Assembly (NCBI GenBank): GCA_900078375.1
Contig: FLQS01000089.1
Coordinates: forward strand, 109,392-173,391
Length of the DNA stretch: 64,000 bases
Direction of reading: 5' to 3'
Source of the DNA: an uncultured Mycobacterium sp.
GTDB taxonomy: Bacteria; Actinomycetota; Actinomycetes; Mycobacteriales; Mycobacteriaceae
Shown here: positions 52,099-62,200 of the stretch, one piece after another
How the letters are laid out: each line of letters opens with the position of its first letter
How positions within the stretch are numbered: the first letter of the stretch is position 1
Made by a program: the position numbers and the translations under genes
The notes under the pieces: generated by a model
Database searches by the model: none
Told to the model about the DNA's origin: nothing
Seen by the model: the letters and a program-made list of their open reading frames with translations, nothing else

Positions 52099-54642
52099 CT
52101 AGTGGGAGCGGGTTGCCGCCAAACCGACCGGTATTTCCTCGGTTTGGGCCAGGTGGTCGGGTGGCGGGATGGTGCGGTTCTCGTAATTGCGGGCGATCAG
52201 GGTCTTCTGTCCGGACAGTTTGGTCCTGGCCCACTTCCCGATCACGCGGGCTGCCACCGTCGGCGTCATCAGTGCCGCTGCCGGTTTGACCAGATGTACG
52301 ACGGCGAGGAACTCGTTGTAGGTGTCCGGATCGTCGTGTACCAGCTCCATCACCCGGTCCATGTACCAGGTCAGTGCGCCGAAGTAGAAGGGCCGCTTCT
52401 TGTCTACGTCCTTGAGCCAGTCGAAGCGCAAATTCTGTTCGCGAATGACGAACCAGGCGGTGTCGGCCAGCTTGGCGATCTTGCGGAAGTAGCGGCGTGG
52501 CAGATCCGGGTGAGTGGGCCCGTACTTCGCGAGCAGTAGCTGCATCTCCCGAACTTCCTTGAGCGCCAAGGTCATTCCCAGGCCGGATACTGGGTCGGCA
52601 CTGGTGTAGGCATCACCGACGACCAGGAGGGAACGCGGCAGGTTGCGCTTCTTCTCATAGTGCAGCCGCAGCATGTTGGGATAGCGGAAGTTGTAGATCG
52701 GCGAGGCCGGCTCGAGTCCGTCGATGTTCTCCCCAATCACCGCAGAGGGCATGAGATTGGCGAACTCCCTGAATTCTTCGGCCGTACGCGGCGGCGAATA
52801 GCAGTTGTAGGCGACCAGCGACGTCGACAGGATGGTTCGTGAGCTGTCGGTGTAGTACTGCGCGGCGTAGGTGTCCTCGTAGGGGCGGTATGCGTAGCAG
52901 ATGACCATCACCTTGTCGTCCCACTGCCGCTCTGGCGGCACCCGATGGAACATCGTGGAGTAGAAGCAGTTGATGATGTCCTGCTCGACCTCCGGCGCTC
53001 CGACGCCGATGCGATCCAGGAACTCCGGGAAGCGGGTGTTCTTTCCTGACGCGTCGACGACGAATTCGGCTGGCACCACGTCAAGTTCGTCGCCGTCGCC
53101 GTCGCCGGCAACCGCGACACCGATGACGGTGTCGGTACCACGGTCATAGACCAGGTCGGCCACTTCGGATTCATACCGGAAGCTGATTCGCGGTTCGGCG
53201 TCCAGGCGGCGTCGCACACACCACTCGAGCAGGGGTCGGCCGGCGCAGACGATCTGAATCGGACCGGTACCGGGTTTCTTCCAGCTACCACCGAGCCGGA
53301 TGCGGTACTGGGCGGCCATGTCGACATCGAACGCACCCTCGCGGACCATGTCGTCGATGATTCCGGGGAAGAATCGCTCCAGTTCGATGCGGCCCGCGGT
53401 GAGCAGATGGTGCAGGTGCCAGCCTTGTGCCGCTCCCGGCCTACCCTCGCGGCGGGCATGCGGTGCGTCCTTTTCCAGGACGATGACCTTGTCGAAGGTC
53501 TCGCTGAGCACCTTGGCCGCGGCGATTCCCGCGATACTGCCGCCGACCACCACCGCGGTGCCGCGCCCACGACTACGGACATCGGCCAGATCGATCGTGG
53601 CGTAGTCCAGCCGTGGCATGGTTCTCCGGCGCGGGGCGCCAGAAGCCACGAACTTCTCGTAATACAGGCCGGTTCCTTGGATACCGTTGTCATCCAGCCA
53701 TTTTCGGGTATCGCGTACCAGCCCAGCCGGGCCGCACAGGTACACGTCGGCATTACCACCGTCGAACATGCGCGCGTCGAGCACATCGGTGACCCGCCCC
53801 ACCGGCCCGTCCCACTCGGCACTCGGGCGGGAGACGACGGTGTGGACTTCCAACCCCGGCAGCCGCCGCTTCAGTGCCTCGAGTTCGTCGAGCTTGCAGA
53901 GATCTTCGACATTGCTCACGCCGTACACCAGATGGACCGGGCCCCGGTGACCGCCGTCCAGGCTGTGCGCCATCGCGAGGATCGGCGACAACCCGGTGCC
54001 GCCGGCGACCAGGACCACCGGCCGCACGGGCGGACGCAGATAGAAGCCACCCTTGCTGCACCGCATGGCGATTCGGTCACCGGGTTTGGCGCTCTCGCGC
54101 AGATAGTCCGACATCACGCCCTGCGGCAGCAGCCGGACGATGAACTCCACCTCGGTACGTCCGTCGGCGGGGTGCGCATAGGAATAGTTTCGCCACACAT
54201 TGGTTCCGGGTACCTGCAACTGAGCGAACTGCCCCGGCAGATAGACCAGCGGATCCAGCCCCGAGACGTCGACGCGCAGCAGGGCCGTCGTCGGCGACAC
54301 GTGCTCAACCGCGGTCACCACACCGGTGCCGGTGACCAGCCGTGCGGCGTTGTCATCAGCCGGGTACTGCAGGCTGATCACACAGTCGGACTTCGCGAAG
54401 GTCTGACAGGTCAACACCTTGCGGGCATCGCGTTCGACCTCGGAAAGCCCTTCGGTGCGGCCCATCTCGTAATCACCTGAGGCACAGGTGGCCACGCAGG
54501 TTCCGCAGATCCCACTCTGACACTCGTTGACGATCGCGATGCCGTGTTCCTCGGCGGCCTCCAGGATCGACTGGTCGCGCTGCACTGGCATCGTCTTGCG
54601 CGTCCCGTCCGAATACCGCACGGTGATCTCCGGCACCTGCAT
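52099..54642 (-). CDS. Ferredoxin-reductase-FAD monooxygenase fusion
   Basis: An 847-residue three-part protein. Residues about 1-95 are a plant-type 2Fe-2S ferredoxin with Cys41, 46, 49 and 79 (NECQSGICGTC ... LTCQT). About 100-335 is a ferredoxin-NAD(P)H reductase (WRNYSYAHP FAD motif, LVAGGTGLSPILAMAH, YLCGPAGLVRDT). About 355-847 is a FAD monooxygenase with VVVGGSIAGIAAAKVLSE, VDASGKNTRFPEFLD and LVVGDAYTSADPVSGLGM, paralogous to the protein at 44745. The reductase half resembles BenC/XylZ. It probably feeds electrons to the oxygenase within one chain. Second gene of the operon headed by the luciferase-like enzyme. Confidence 0.88.
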   Translation of the reverse strand: MQVPEITVRYSDGTRKTMPVQRDQSILEAAEEHGIAIVNECQSGICGTCVATCASGDYEMGRTEGLSEVERDARKVLTCQTFAKSDCVISLQYPADDNAARLVTGTGVVTAVEHVSPTTALLRVDVSGLDPLVYLPGQFAQLQVPGTNVWRNYSYAHPADGRTEVEFIVRLLPQGVMSDYLRESAKPGDRIAMRCSKGGFYLRPPVRPVVLVAGGTGLSPILAMAHSLDGGHRGPVHLVYGVSNVEDLCKLDELEALKRRLPGLEVHTVVSRPSAEWDGPVGRVTDVLDARMFDGGNADVYLCGPAGLVRDTRKWLDDNGIQGTGLYYEKFVASGAPRRRTMPRLDYATIDLADVRSRGRGTAVVVGGSIAGIAAAKVLSETFDKVIVLEKDAPHARREGRPGAAQGWHLHHLLTAGRIELERFFPGIIDDMVREGAFDVDMAAQYRIRLGGSWKKPGTGPIQIVCAGRPLLEWCVRRRLDAEPRISFRYESEVADLVYDRGTDTVIGVAVAGDGDGDELDVVPAEFVVDASGKNTRFPEFLDRIGVGAPEVEQDIINCFYSTMFHRVPPERQWDDKVMVICYAYRPYEDTYAAQYYTDSSRTILSTSLVAYNCYSPPRTAEEFREFANLMPSAVIGENIDGLEPASPIYNFRYPNMLRLHYEKKRNLPRSLLVVGDAYTSADPVSGLGMTLALKEVREMQLLLAKYGPTHPDLPRRYFRKIAKLADTAWFVIREQNLRFDWLKDVDKKRPFYFGALTWYMDRVMELVHDDPDTYNEFLAVVHLVKPAAALMTPTVAARVIGKWARTKLSGQKTLIARNYENRTIPPPDHLAQTEEIPVGLAATRSH

Positions 54643-54684
54643 GGCTCTGTTCCTCTCGGTCCGATTCGGTCGTGTGGATCCCGG

Positions 54685-55794
54685 TCAGACGATCGCCGAC
54701 ACCGGCTTCTTGGCGATGCGCGCGTTGAGCCGCGGCATGACCTCCTCCGCCAGCAGCCGCATGGACTCCTTCCACGGACCCGGATTGTCGAGGTAGTCGA
54801 AGCCGAGAATCAGCAGATGCCCGAATCCCCCGACCTGGTCGTAGGTGGCTTCCAGCTTGTCGACCACAGTCTCGACCGACCCGACCACAAAGGTGTTCTC
54901 GGCCAAGTACTCCGGGGTCACGTCTTCGTCGGGCACCGACGGGTTGTGCTTGTAGAACTTGGTCATGCCGAACATCCGGAAGGTCGGCAAGACGTACTCG
55001 CGCATATTGCGGCCCATCATGCCGTCCACCGCGTAGCGGAATGCCTGTTCGTCGGTTTCGGCGACCACGACCTCACGCACCAGGCGCCAGTCCTTGCGAT
55101 CCGGCGTGCGTCCGGACCGGGCGGCACCTTCGAGGACCGCATCCCAGTGCGAGGCAACATATTCGGTGTTGAGGTCCAGGCTCATCGGGAGGTAGCCGCG
55201 CTCGCCGGCCATCTTCAGCGTCTCGGAGCCCGCACTGAATCCGGTCACCCCGATCGGGGGGTGAGGCGCCTGGAAGGGCTTGATGTGCCGCTTCATCAGA
55301 CCCTCGAACATCGGCGCGATTCCGTTGGCATTCCAGTACTTTCCGCGGAACTCCCAAGGCTGGTCCTCGGTCCAGACCTTCAGCATTATCTCGAGCGCCT
55401 CGCGGGTCATTTCGCGGTGCTCACCGTTCTTGCCGTCGACGTCGAACAAGGCCCAGTCCCCCGGAATGCCGCTGGCGCCGACGCCGAGCATGAACCGGCC
55501 CTGCGCGAGGTGATCGAAGTAGGCCACCCGATGGGCGAGCTCGACCGGATGGTGATACGGCAGCAGATGCGCGCCGGGAGCGAGCTTGATGTTCTTGGTG
55601 CGCAGCAGCGCCTGAGCCAGCAGCAGATCCGGCGCGCAGATCGGTTCCCAGGGCACTGTGAAGTGCTCGCCGACCCACGCCTCCACATAGCCGAGCTCGT
55701 CAGCCAGCGTGATGAGGTCAAGGTCCCACTGGGTCGCGTCGTACAGGCTGCGCTCCGGTGGATGCGCCGGCATCAGGAAAATTCCGATCTCCAT
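54685..55794 (-). CDS. Luciferase-like (LLM) FMN/F420-dependent monooxygenase
   Basis: A 369-residue TIM-barrel flavoenzyme. MEIGIFLMPAHPPERS, YVEAWVGEHFT, NIKLAPGAHLLPYHHPVELAHRVAYFDHLAQGR (spread over the family's core), GVGASGIPGDW and PPIGVTGFSAGSETLKMAGERG are typical. It needs reduced flavin from a partner reductase; the fused reductase downstream is a candidate. ATG 55794 follows GAGAGGG; the frame stays open to 58173 by chance but has no start signal. Heads the operon 55794 to 49116 and is divergent from the enoyl-CoA hydratase operon. Confidence 0.88.
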   Translation of the reverse strand: MEIGIFLMPAHPPERSLYDATQWDLDLITLADELGYVEAWVGEHFTVPWEPICAPDLLLAQALLRTKNIKLAPGAHLLPYHHPVELAHRVAYFDHLAQGRFMLGVGASGIPGDWALFDVDGKNGEHREMTREALEIMLKVWTEDQPWEFRGKYWNANGIAPMFEGLMKRHIKPFQAPHPPIGVTGFSAGSETLKMAGERGYLPMSLDLNTEYVASHWDAVLEGAARSGRTPDRKDWRLVREVVVAETDEQAFRYAVDGMMGRNMREYVLPTFRMFGMTKFYKHNPSVPDEDVTPEYLAENTFVVGSVETVVDKLEATYDQVGGFGHLLILGFDYLDNPGPWKESMRLLAEEVMPRLNARIAKKPVSAIV

Positions 55795-55886
55795 CTTGAA
55801 CCCTCTCGGTAGGAGTCGAGCAAGCGCACCTGATCCGTCGGCTGCGACGTGCAACGCCTCTGTTTCTACATTCAACACAGTACTAG

Positions 55887-55897
55887 CAAGATACTTG
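55887..55897. promoter_or_regulatory. CAAG-N3-CTTG inverted repeat
   Basis: CAAGATACTTG in the 246-bp divergent, relatively AT-rich region between the luciferase-like gene and the enoyl-CoA hydratase gene. First of two repeats 8 bases apart that share the CAAG/CTTG core. Confidence 0.4.
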
Positions 55898-55904
55898 ACT
55901 GGAT

Positions 55905-55924
55905 GCAAGAACCATTTTTCTTGC
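55905..55924. promoter_or_regulatory. GCAAGAA-N6-TTCTTGC inverted repeat
   Basis: GCAAGAACCATTTTTCTTGC has perfect 7-bp arms. With the neighbouring CAAG/CTTG repeat it makes a likely operator array governing both divergent operons. The binding protein could be the double TetR or the AraC regulator of the island. Confidence 0.5.
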
Positions 55925-56040
55925 TTGTTTACCGTCGTATAAGTTTTCATATGAGCGTATCGGCTATGGACATTTTGATTGCCGTCCGCGTAGCGTGCTG
56001 CATCAGCGGCGGCCATAGCCACCTTGGGAAGGGAGCATTC

Positions 56041-56937
56041 GTGCAGCATTTCGACTACATCGAGTACGAAGTGATCGACGACGGCCGGATCGCCGTGATC
56101 ACGCTCGATCGCCCGAAACAGCGCAACGCGCAGAACCGGGGGATGCTCGTCGAGCTCGGGACGGCGTTCGAACTGGCCGAAGAGGACGACACCGTGCGCG
56201 TGGTGATCCTGCGCGGAGCGGGCCCCTGCTTTTCGGCGGGCCACGACCTCGGTTCCTCCGACGACGTCCGGGAGCGCTCCTCCGGGCCCGGTCAGCACCC
56301 CACCTACCAGTGCAATGGCGGAACGCTGACCGGTGCCGACGCCCGGCACCGGCAGGAATGGCACTACTTCTTCCAGAACACCAAGCGGTGGCGCAACCTG
56401 CGGAAAATCACCATTGCCGAGGTGCACGGACTGGTCTTGTCGGCGGGTCTGATGCTCACCTGGTGCTGCGATCTCATCGTCGCCGCCGACGACACCACCT
56501 TCGCCGACGTGGTCGGCACCCGGCTGGGGATGTGCGGAGTGGAGTACTTCGGCCACCCCTGGGAATTCGGACCGCGCAAGGCCAAAGAACTGCTGCTCAC
56601 CGGCGACTCGCTGAGCGCCGACGACGCCCACGCCCTCGGGATGGTCAGCAAGGTTTTCCCAAGCGATGAGCTCTCGGAGCGCACCATCGAGTTCGCGCGC
56701 CGCATCGCCAAAGTGCCCACCGTCGCGTCGCTGCTGATCAAGGAATCGGTGAACCAGACCGTGGATGCCATGGGCTTCTCCACCGCGCTGGATGCCTGCT
56801 TCTCGCTGCACCAGCTCAACCACTCGCATTGGGCCGAGCTGAATGGCAATCCACTGGGCATCGGGACCGTCGAGGACGGGCTGGAGGACTGGCGGCTCGC
56901 TCCGGAGATCCTGCCCGCGGCGAAGAACCGCCCCTGA
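56041..56937 (+). CDS. Enoyl-CoA hydratase/isomerase (crotonase) family protein
   Basis: A 298-residue crotonase-fold protein from GTG 56041 (GGGAAGGGA upstream). ITLDRPKQRNAQNRGM, the oxyanion segment LRGAGPCFSAGHDLGSS near 62, VHGLVLSAGLMLTWCCDLIVAADD near 127 and a Glu/Asp-rich catalytic region (ADVVGTRLGMCGVEYFGHPWE) are visible. Hydrates or isomerises an enoyl-CoA. First gene of a beta-oxidation operon; followed 18 bases later by an acyl-CoA dehydrogenase. Confidence 0.88.
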   Translation: MQHFDYIEYEVIDDGRIAVITLDRPKQRNAQNRGMLVELGTAFELAEEDDTVRVVILRGAGPCFSAGHDLGSSDDVRERSSGPGQHPTYQCNGGTLTGADARHRQEWHYFFQNTKRWRNLRKITIAEVHGLVLSAGLMLTWCCDLIVAADDTTFADVVGTRLGMCGVEYFGHPWEFGPRKAKELLLTGDSLSADDAHALGMVSKVFPSDELSERTIEFARRIAKVPTVASLLIKESVNQTVDAMGFSTALDACFSLHQLNHSHWAELNGNPLGIGTVEDGLEDWRLAPEILPAAKNRP

Positions 56938-56955
56938 GTCGGGAGCGAAGCACAG

Positions 56956-58170
56956 GTGGACATCGACTATCCCTCCGAAGCACAGACATTCCGCGCCGAG
57001 ATCCGGGCGTTCCTGGCCGAGCATCTGCCACCGGACTGGACCGGACCAGGTGCGCTGCCGCCGGAAGAACGCGAAGAGCTGCGGCACCGGTGGCGCAAGG
57101 TCCTCGCCGACCGCGGTCTCGTGGCGGTCTCCTGGCCCAAGGAGTACGGCGGCGGCGGGCTCTCCGCACTCGAACAGGCGGTGCTGGCCGAGGAGTTCGC
57201 GCGCGCCGGTGCACCTGAACGCGAAGAAAACGACATGCTCGGCATCGACCTGCTGGGTAACACCCTGATCGCGCTGGGCACCCAGGAGCAGAAGAAACAC
57301 TTTCTGCCCCGGATCCTGTCCGGTGAGGACCGGTGGTGCCAGGGCTTCTCCGAACCGGAGGCCGGCTCCGATCTCGCGTCGGTGCGGACGAAAGCGGTTC
57401 TGGATTCTGATGAGTGGGTGATCAACGGTCAGAAGATCTGGACGTCGGCGGGTCCGACGGCCAACTGGATCTTCGTGCTCGCCCGCACGGACGCCGAGGT
57501 GCCCAAGCACAAAGGCCTGTCGATGTTGCTGGTGCCAGTCGACCAGCCCGGCGTGGTGGTGCGGCCCATCGTCAACGCGGCCGGGCATGCATCGTTCTCC
57601 GAGGTCTTCTTCACCGATGCGCGGGCCCGGGCGGCCGACGTGCTGGGTGGTGTCGGAGGTGGCTGGGCGACCGCGATGACGGTCCTCGGCTTCGAACGTG
57701 GATCCCAGATCACTACGGCGGCAGTCGAGTTCGGCCGCGATCTGGACCGTCTCCGGCTGCTCGCCAGGGAGCGAGGTCGGCACACCGATCCCCACATCCG
57801 CGACGAGCTGGCGTGGTGCTACTCGCGCGTGCAGATCCTGCGCTACCAGGGTTACCGCGGCCTGACCGCACTGTTGAACGGGCAGCGGCCGGGTGCGGAC
57901 GCGGCCATCAACAAGGTGATCTGGAGCGAGTACTTCCGCCGTTGCACCGACCTCGCGGTCGAGATCCTGGGAGTCGACGCGCTGTGCGCGGACGGGCCGG
58001 GAAACGGTGGCGCACTGATCATCCCGGTACCGGGAACACCGAATTCGGCCTCCTGCTGGCTTGACGAGCTGCTCTACGCACGGGCCTCCACCATCTACGC
58101 GGGCAGTTCCCAGATCCAGCGCAATGTGATCGGCGAACAGTTGCTCGGACTTCCGAAGGAGCAGCGCTGA
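56956..58170 (+). CDS. Acyl-CoA dehydrogenase, large subunit of a FadE pair
   Basis: A 404-residue flavoprotein. DRGLVAVSWPKEYGGGGLS, CQGFSEPEAGSDLASV, DEWVINGQKIWTSAGPTANWIFVLART and YARASTIYAGSSQIQRNVIGEQLLG are of the FadE26/FadE29 type. Adjacent to a shorter acyl-CoA dehydrogenase (1-base gap), the arrangement of alpha2-beta2 heterotetramers that act on bulky steroid or branched CoA esters in mycobacteria (established for FadE26-27 and FadE28-29). GTG start at 56956. The substrate of this pair is unknown. Confidence 0.88.
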   Translation: MDIDYPSEAQTFRAEIRAFLAEHLPPDWTGPGALPPEEREELRHRWRKVLADRGLVAVSWPKEYGGGGLSALEQAVLAEEFARAGAPEREENDMLGIDLLGNTLIALGTQEQKKHFLPRILSGEDRWCQGFSEPEAGSDLASVRTKAVLDSDEWVINGQKIWTSAGPTANWIFVLARTDAEVPKHKGLSMLLVPVDQPGVVVRPIVNAAGHASFSEVFFTDARARAADVLGGVGGGWATAMTVLGFERGSQITTAAVEFGRDLDRLRLLARERGRHTDPHIRDELAWCYSRVQILRYQGYRGLTALLNGQRPGADAAINKVIWSEYFRRCTDLAVEILGVDALCADGPGNGGALIIPVPGTPNSASCWLDELLYARASTIYAGSSQIQRNVIGEQLLGLPKEQR

Positions 58171-58171
58171 C

Positions 58172-59266
58172 ATGGATTTTCGCTACAACAGCGAGCAACG
58201 GGAACTCCGCGATTCGATGCGGGCCTTCTTGCAGGAGGCCGCTCCGCTGTCCTGGGTACGCGACGTTGCCGGCGCGCACCGCCACGATGAGCGGCTCTGG
58301 CAACGGCTGTGTCGCGAACTGGAACTGCCCGGGCTGTCGGTCCCGCCGGAGTACGGCGGGGTGGGGGGCACACTGGTCGAGGCGACGATTGTGTTCGAGG
58401 AGTTCGGCCGGGCACTGACCCCGATCCCCTTGGCATCCCACATGTTCGCCGTACACGCCGTGCTGGGCCTGGGCAACGAGGAACAACGTCATCGCCTGCT
58501 GCCCGGCCTGCTCACCGGCGAACGCATCGCGGCGTTCGCGGCCACCGGGCCCGGCGCCGGCGATCCGGCATCGGTCACCGTGTCGGCGACCCGTCACGAT
58601 CGCCGCACCGTGCTGGACGGAGTATGCACCCCGGTTCTGCATGGCCACCTGGCCGGCCTCTTCGTGATCCCAGCGCGCACCGACGACGCGGTCGTGCTCT
58701 ACGCGGTCGACGCCGACGCCCCCGGCGTCAGCGTCGAACGGCTGCCGTCGTTCGATATCACCCGGCCCGTCGCCCGAGTGACGCTACGGCAGGCCGCCGC
58801 CGAACCACTCGAGGCGGACCCCGACGACTTCGAACGCGTGCTGGACATCGCTCGGGTACTACTGGCCGCCGAGATGCTCGGGGGCGCCGAGGCCTGCCTC
58901 GCGCTCAGCATCGAGTATTCCTGCAGCAGGAGACAATTCGACCGGGCAATCGGCATGTTCCAGGCGGTCAAGCACATGTGTGCCGAGATGGCGATCGAGA
59001 TCGACGCGACCAGGGTGGCGGTGATGTTCGCCGCGATAAGTGCCGACGACCCCGGTGAACTCGCCATCGCCGCGCCATTGGTGAAGGCGCAGGCCGCCGA
59101 CACGTTCACCCTGTGCGCGGGAACAGCCACCCAGGTGCACGGCGGCATCGCCTTCACCTGGGAGCACGACCTGCACCTCTACTTGCGCCGCGCCAAGACC
59201 ACCGAAGCACTGTTCGGCAGCAGCACCCAGCACCGTGCGCTGCTCGCCGACCGAGTCGGCCTGTGA
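58172..59266 (+). CDS. Acyl-CoA dehydrogenase, small subunit of a FadE pair
   Basis: A 364-residue acyl-CoA dehydrogenase-like protein. LPGLSVPPEYGGVGGTLVEATIVFEEFGRAL, LLTGERIAAFAATGPG, EYSCSRRQFDRAIGMFQAVKHMCAEMAIEI and QVHGGIAFTWEHDLHLYLRRAK mark the FadE27/FadE28-like partner. ATG one base after its partner's stop; its stop overlaps the ligase start (GTGA). Functions only with the preceding subunit if the FadE28-29 precedent holds. Confidence 0.88.
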   Translation: MDFRYNSEQRELRDSMRAFLQEAAPLSWVRDVAGAHRHDERLWQRLCRELELPGLSVPPEYGGVGGTLVEATIVFEEFGRALTPIPLASHMFAVHAVLGLGNEEQRHRLLPGLLTGERIAAFAATGPGAGDPASVTVSATRHDRRTVLDGVCTPVLHGHLAGLFVIPARTDDAVVLYAVDADAPGVSVERLPSFDITRPVARVTLRQAAAEPLEADPDDFERVLDIARVLLAAEMLGGAEACLALSIEYSCSRRQFDRAIGMFQAVKHMCAEMAIEIDATRVAVMFAAISADDPGELAIAAPLVKAQAADTFTLCAGTATQVHGGIAFTWEHDLHLYLRRAKTTEALFGSSTQHRALLADRVGL

Positions 59267-62200
59267 CCACCTCCGCGTCGACGGGGATCACCCTCAGCGA
59301 CGTCCTCGCCCGGCACGCCCGGGTGCGGCCCGGCAACGTCGCCTTCGCCGACCCGCGCCGTCGCAGCACGTTCGGCGAGGTCGACGCCAGGGTGACCCGG
59401 CTGGCCAACGCGCTGTCCGCGCGCGGGGTCGGCTGCGGCGACCGGGTGGCGGTAGTAGGGCTCAATAGCCTCGAACTCGTCGAAAGTTGGCTCGCCACAT
59501 TGCGTCTGGGCGCGATTGTAGTGCCGCTGAATTTCCGCTTGGTTGCCGACGAGATCGCCTACCTGCTGGCCGACAGCGGCGCGGTGGCGGTAGTGGTCGA
59601 CATCGCGCTGGCATCCGTGCTCGAGCGGGCGAAGGCAGAGTCGGTGCACACCGTGCTGACCATCGGCGGCGACCTGCAGGGTGCCATCGACAGTGCCCGC
59701 GAGGATCCCGTCGGCGTCGTCGTCGGTGACGAGGACCCCGCTTTCATCGTGTATACCTCGGGCACCACCGGCTTCCCCAAAGGCGCTGTGCTGACCCACC
59801 GCAACCTCTATCTGCACGCCTTCAGTTCGATCGCCACGCTGGGCCACCGCGCCGACGACTGCTGGATGGGCGTCGCGCCGTTGTTCCACACCGCGGGGGT
59901 GTCGGGAATGTTGCCCGCATTCTTGACCGGCGGCAAGGTCGTCATCCCGTCCTCGGGCGGCTTCGACGCCGAGGCGACGGTGCGCACCATCGTCGAGGAG
60001 CGGGTGACGTCGTGCTGGATGACCCCAGCCCAGTGGCAGATCGTCTGCGCGGCTGAGGGCCTGGCCGACTGGGACCTCTCCGGACTGCGCCGGATCTGGT
60101 GGGGCGCCGCCCCGGCGTCCATCACGTTGCTGGAAAGCATGATCGCCGCCTTTCCCCAGGCTGAGATCGTCGCTGCCTTCGGACAGACCGAATGCAGTCC
60201 GATCACCTGCCTGTTGAGCGGCGAGGACGCCATTCGCAAGATCGGCTCGGTCGGCACCCCGATGCTCAACGTCGAGGCCCGCATCGTCGACGACGACATG
60301 AACGACGTCCCGACGGGCACAATCGGCGAGATTGTCTACCAGGGCCCGCTGGTCATGAAGGAGTACTGGAACAAGCCGGCCGAAACGGCCGAAGCTTTCC
60401 GCGGCGGATGGTTCCATTCCGGTGACCTGGTCAGGGAGGATGAGGACGGCTACATCTACGTGGTCGACCGGAAGAAAGACATGATCATTTCGGGCGGAGA
60501 GAACATCTACAGCGCCGAGGTCGAGAACGTCCTGGCGGCCCATCCGAAGATCGCCGAGGTCGCCGTCATCGGTGTGCCAGACCCGAAGTGGGGCGAGACT
60601 CCCCTGGCGGTGATCGTGCCGCGCGATCCCGCTGACCCACCGACCGACGACGAGATCGAATCGCACTGCCGCGCGCACCTGGCGGCCTACAAGCGCCCCC
60701 GCCGCGTCACCGTCGTTGACGCGTTGCCTCGCAACGCCAGCGGCAAGGTACTCAAGACCGTCCTGCGCGAGCGGCACGGCGCACCGCTGTCGTATACCGC
60801 GGGGCCCGACGGTGTTGACCTGCTGGACGAGACCATCGGCGCGAACTTCGAACGCACCGCCTCGGCATACCCCGATGTGGACGCACTGGTCGACGTCGCG
60901 CAAGGGAGACGCTGGACCTACGCCGAGCTGAACCGCGAAATCGATTCGCTGGCACGAGCACTGATGTCATCGGGCATTTGCAAGGGCGACCGCGTCGGCA
61001 TCTGGGCGCCCAACTGCGCTGAGTGGACCATCCTGCAGTACGCCACCGCCAAGGTCGGCGCGATCCTGGTGACCATCAACCCCGCCTACCGCACCCACGA
61101 ACTCGCTTACGTGCTGCGGCACGCCGGCGTCCGGTTGCTGGTGTCGGCAACCGAATTCAAGTCCTCCGACTACCGCAGCATGGTGGGCGAGGTGCGCCCC
61201 GAGGTACCGGATGTGACCGAGGTGGTGTTCCTCAATTCCCCGGATTGGGAGTCATTGCGGCGGCGGGCGGACCAGACGTCCGCCGACGAACTGCGCTCCC
61301 GGATGGACTCCCTGGCTCAACACGATCCCATCAACATCCAATACACCTCCGGCACAACGGGTTCCCCCAAAGGGGCCATGTTGTCGCACCGCAACATCCT
61401 CAACAACGGTTTCTTCGTCACCGACCTGATCAACTTGCGCCCGGGCGACCGGCTGTGCATCCCGGTGCCGTTCTATCACTGCTTCGGCATGGTGATGGGC
61501 AATCTGGGGTGTACCACCCACGGCGCGACGATGGTCATCCCGGCGCCCGGATTCGATCCCGGCGCCACCCTGGCCGCGGTCGAACAGGAGCGCTGCACCG
61601 CGCTCTACGGAGTGCCGACCATGTTCATCGCGGTGCTGGGACACCCCGATCTGACGCACCGTGACGTCTCGTCCCTGCGAACCGGCATCATGGCGGGTGC
61701 CCCGTGCCCGGTGGAAGTCATGAAGCGGTGCCTGGATGTGCTGAACATGTCGGAGGTGTCCATCGCCTACGGCATGACCGAGACGTCGCCGGTGTCATGC
61801 CAAACCCTGATCGACGACGATCTGGAACGCCGCACCGCCACCGTCGGGCGGGCGCATCCCCAGGTCGAGATCAAGATCGTCGACCCCGACACCGGCGAAG
61901 TGGTGGCGCATGCCAATGACGCAGTCGTCGAGCGCGGTACGACCGGCGAGTTCTGCACGCGCGGCTACTCAGTGATGCTCGGCTACTGGAACGACGAGGC
62001 CAAGACCGCCGAAGCGATCGATGACGACGGCTGGATGCACACCGGTGATCTGGCGGTGATGCGCGAAGACGGCTATTGCCAGATCGTCGGACGGATCAAG
62101 GACATGGTGATCCGCGGCGGTGAGAACGTCTATCCCCGGGAGATCGAAGAATTCCTGTACACCCACCCCGATATCGACGACGTCCAGGTGATCGGCGTGC

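Noticed and set aside
53407..54480. 357-codon plus-strand frame opposite the ferredoxin-reductase part of the fusion
   Set aside because: Antisense to clear 2Fe-2S and FNR motifs; no family features.
55795..58173. Upstream extension of the luciferase-like monooxygenase frame (to about 1,160 codons)
   Set aside because: The extension is antisense to the hydratase and acyl-CoA dehydrogenase genes; the real N-terminus (MEIGIFLMPAH) and Shine-Dalgarno sit at 55794.
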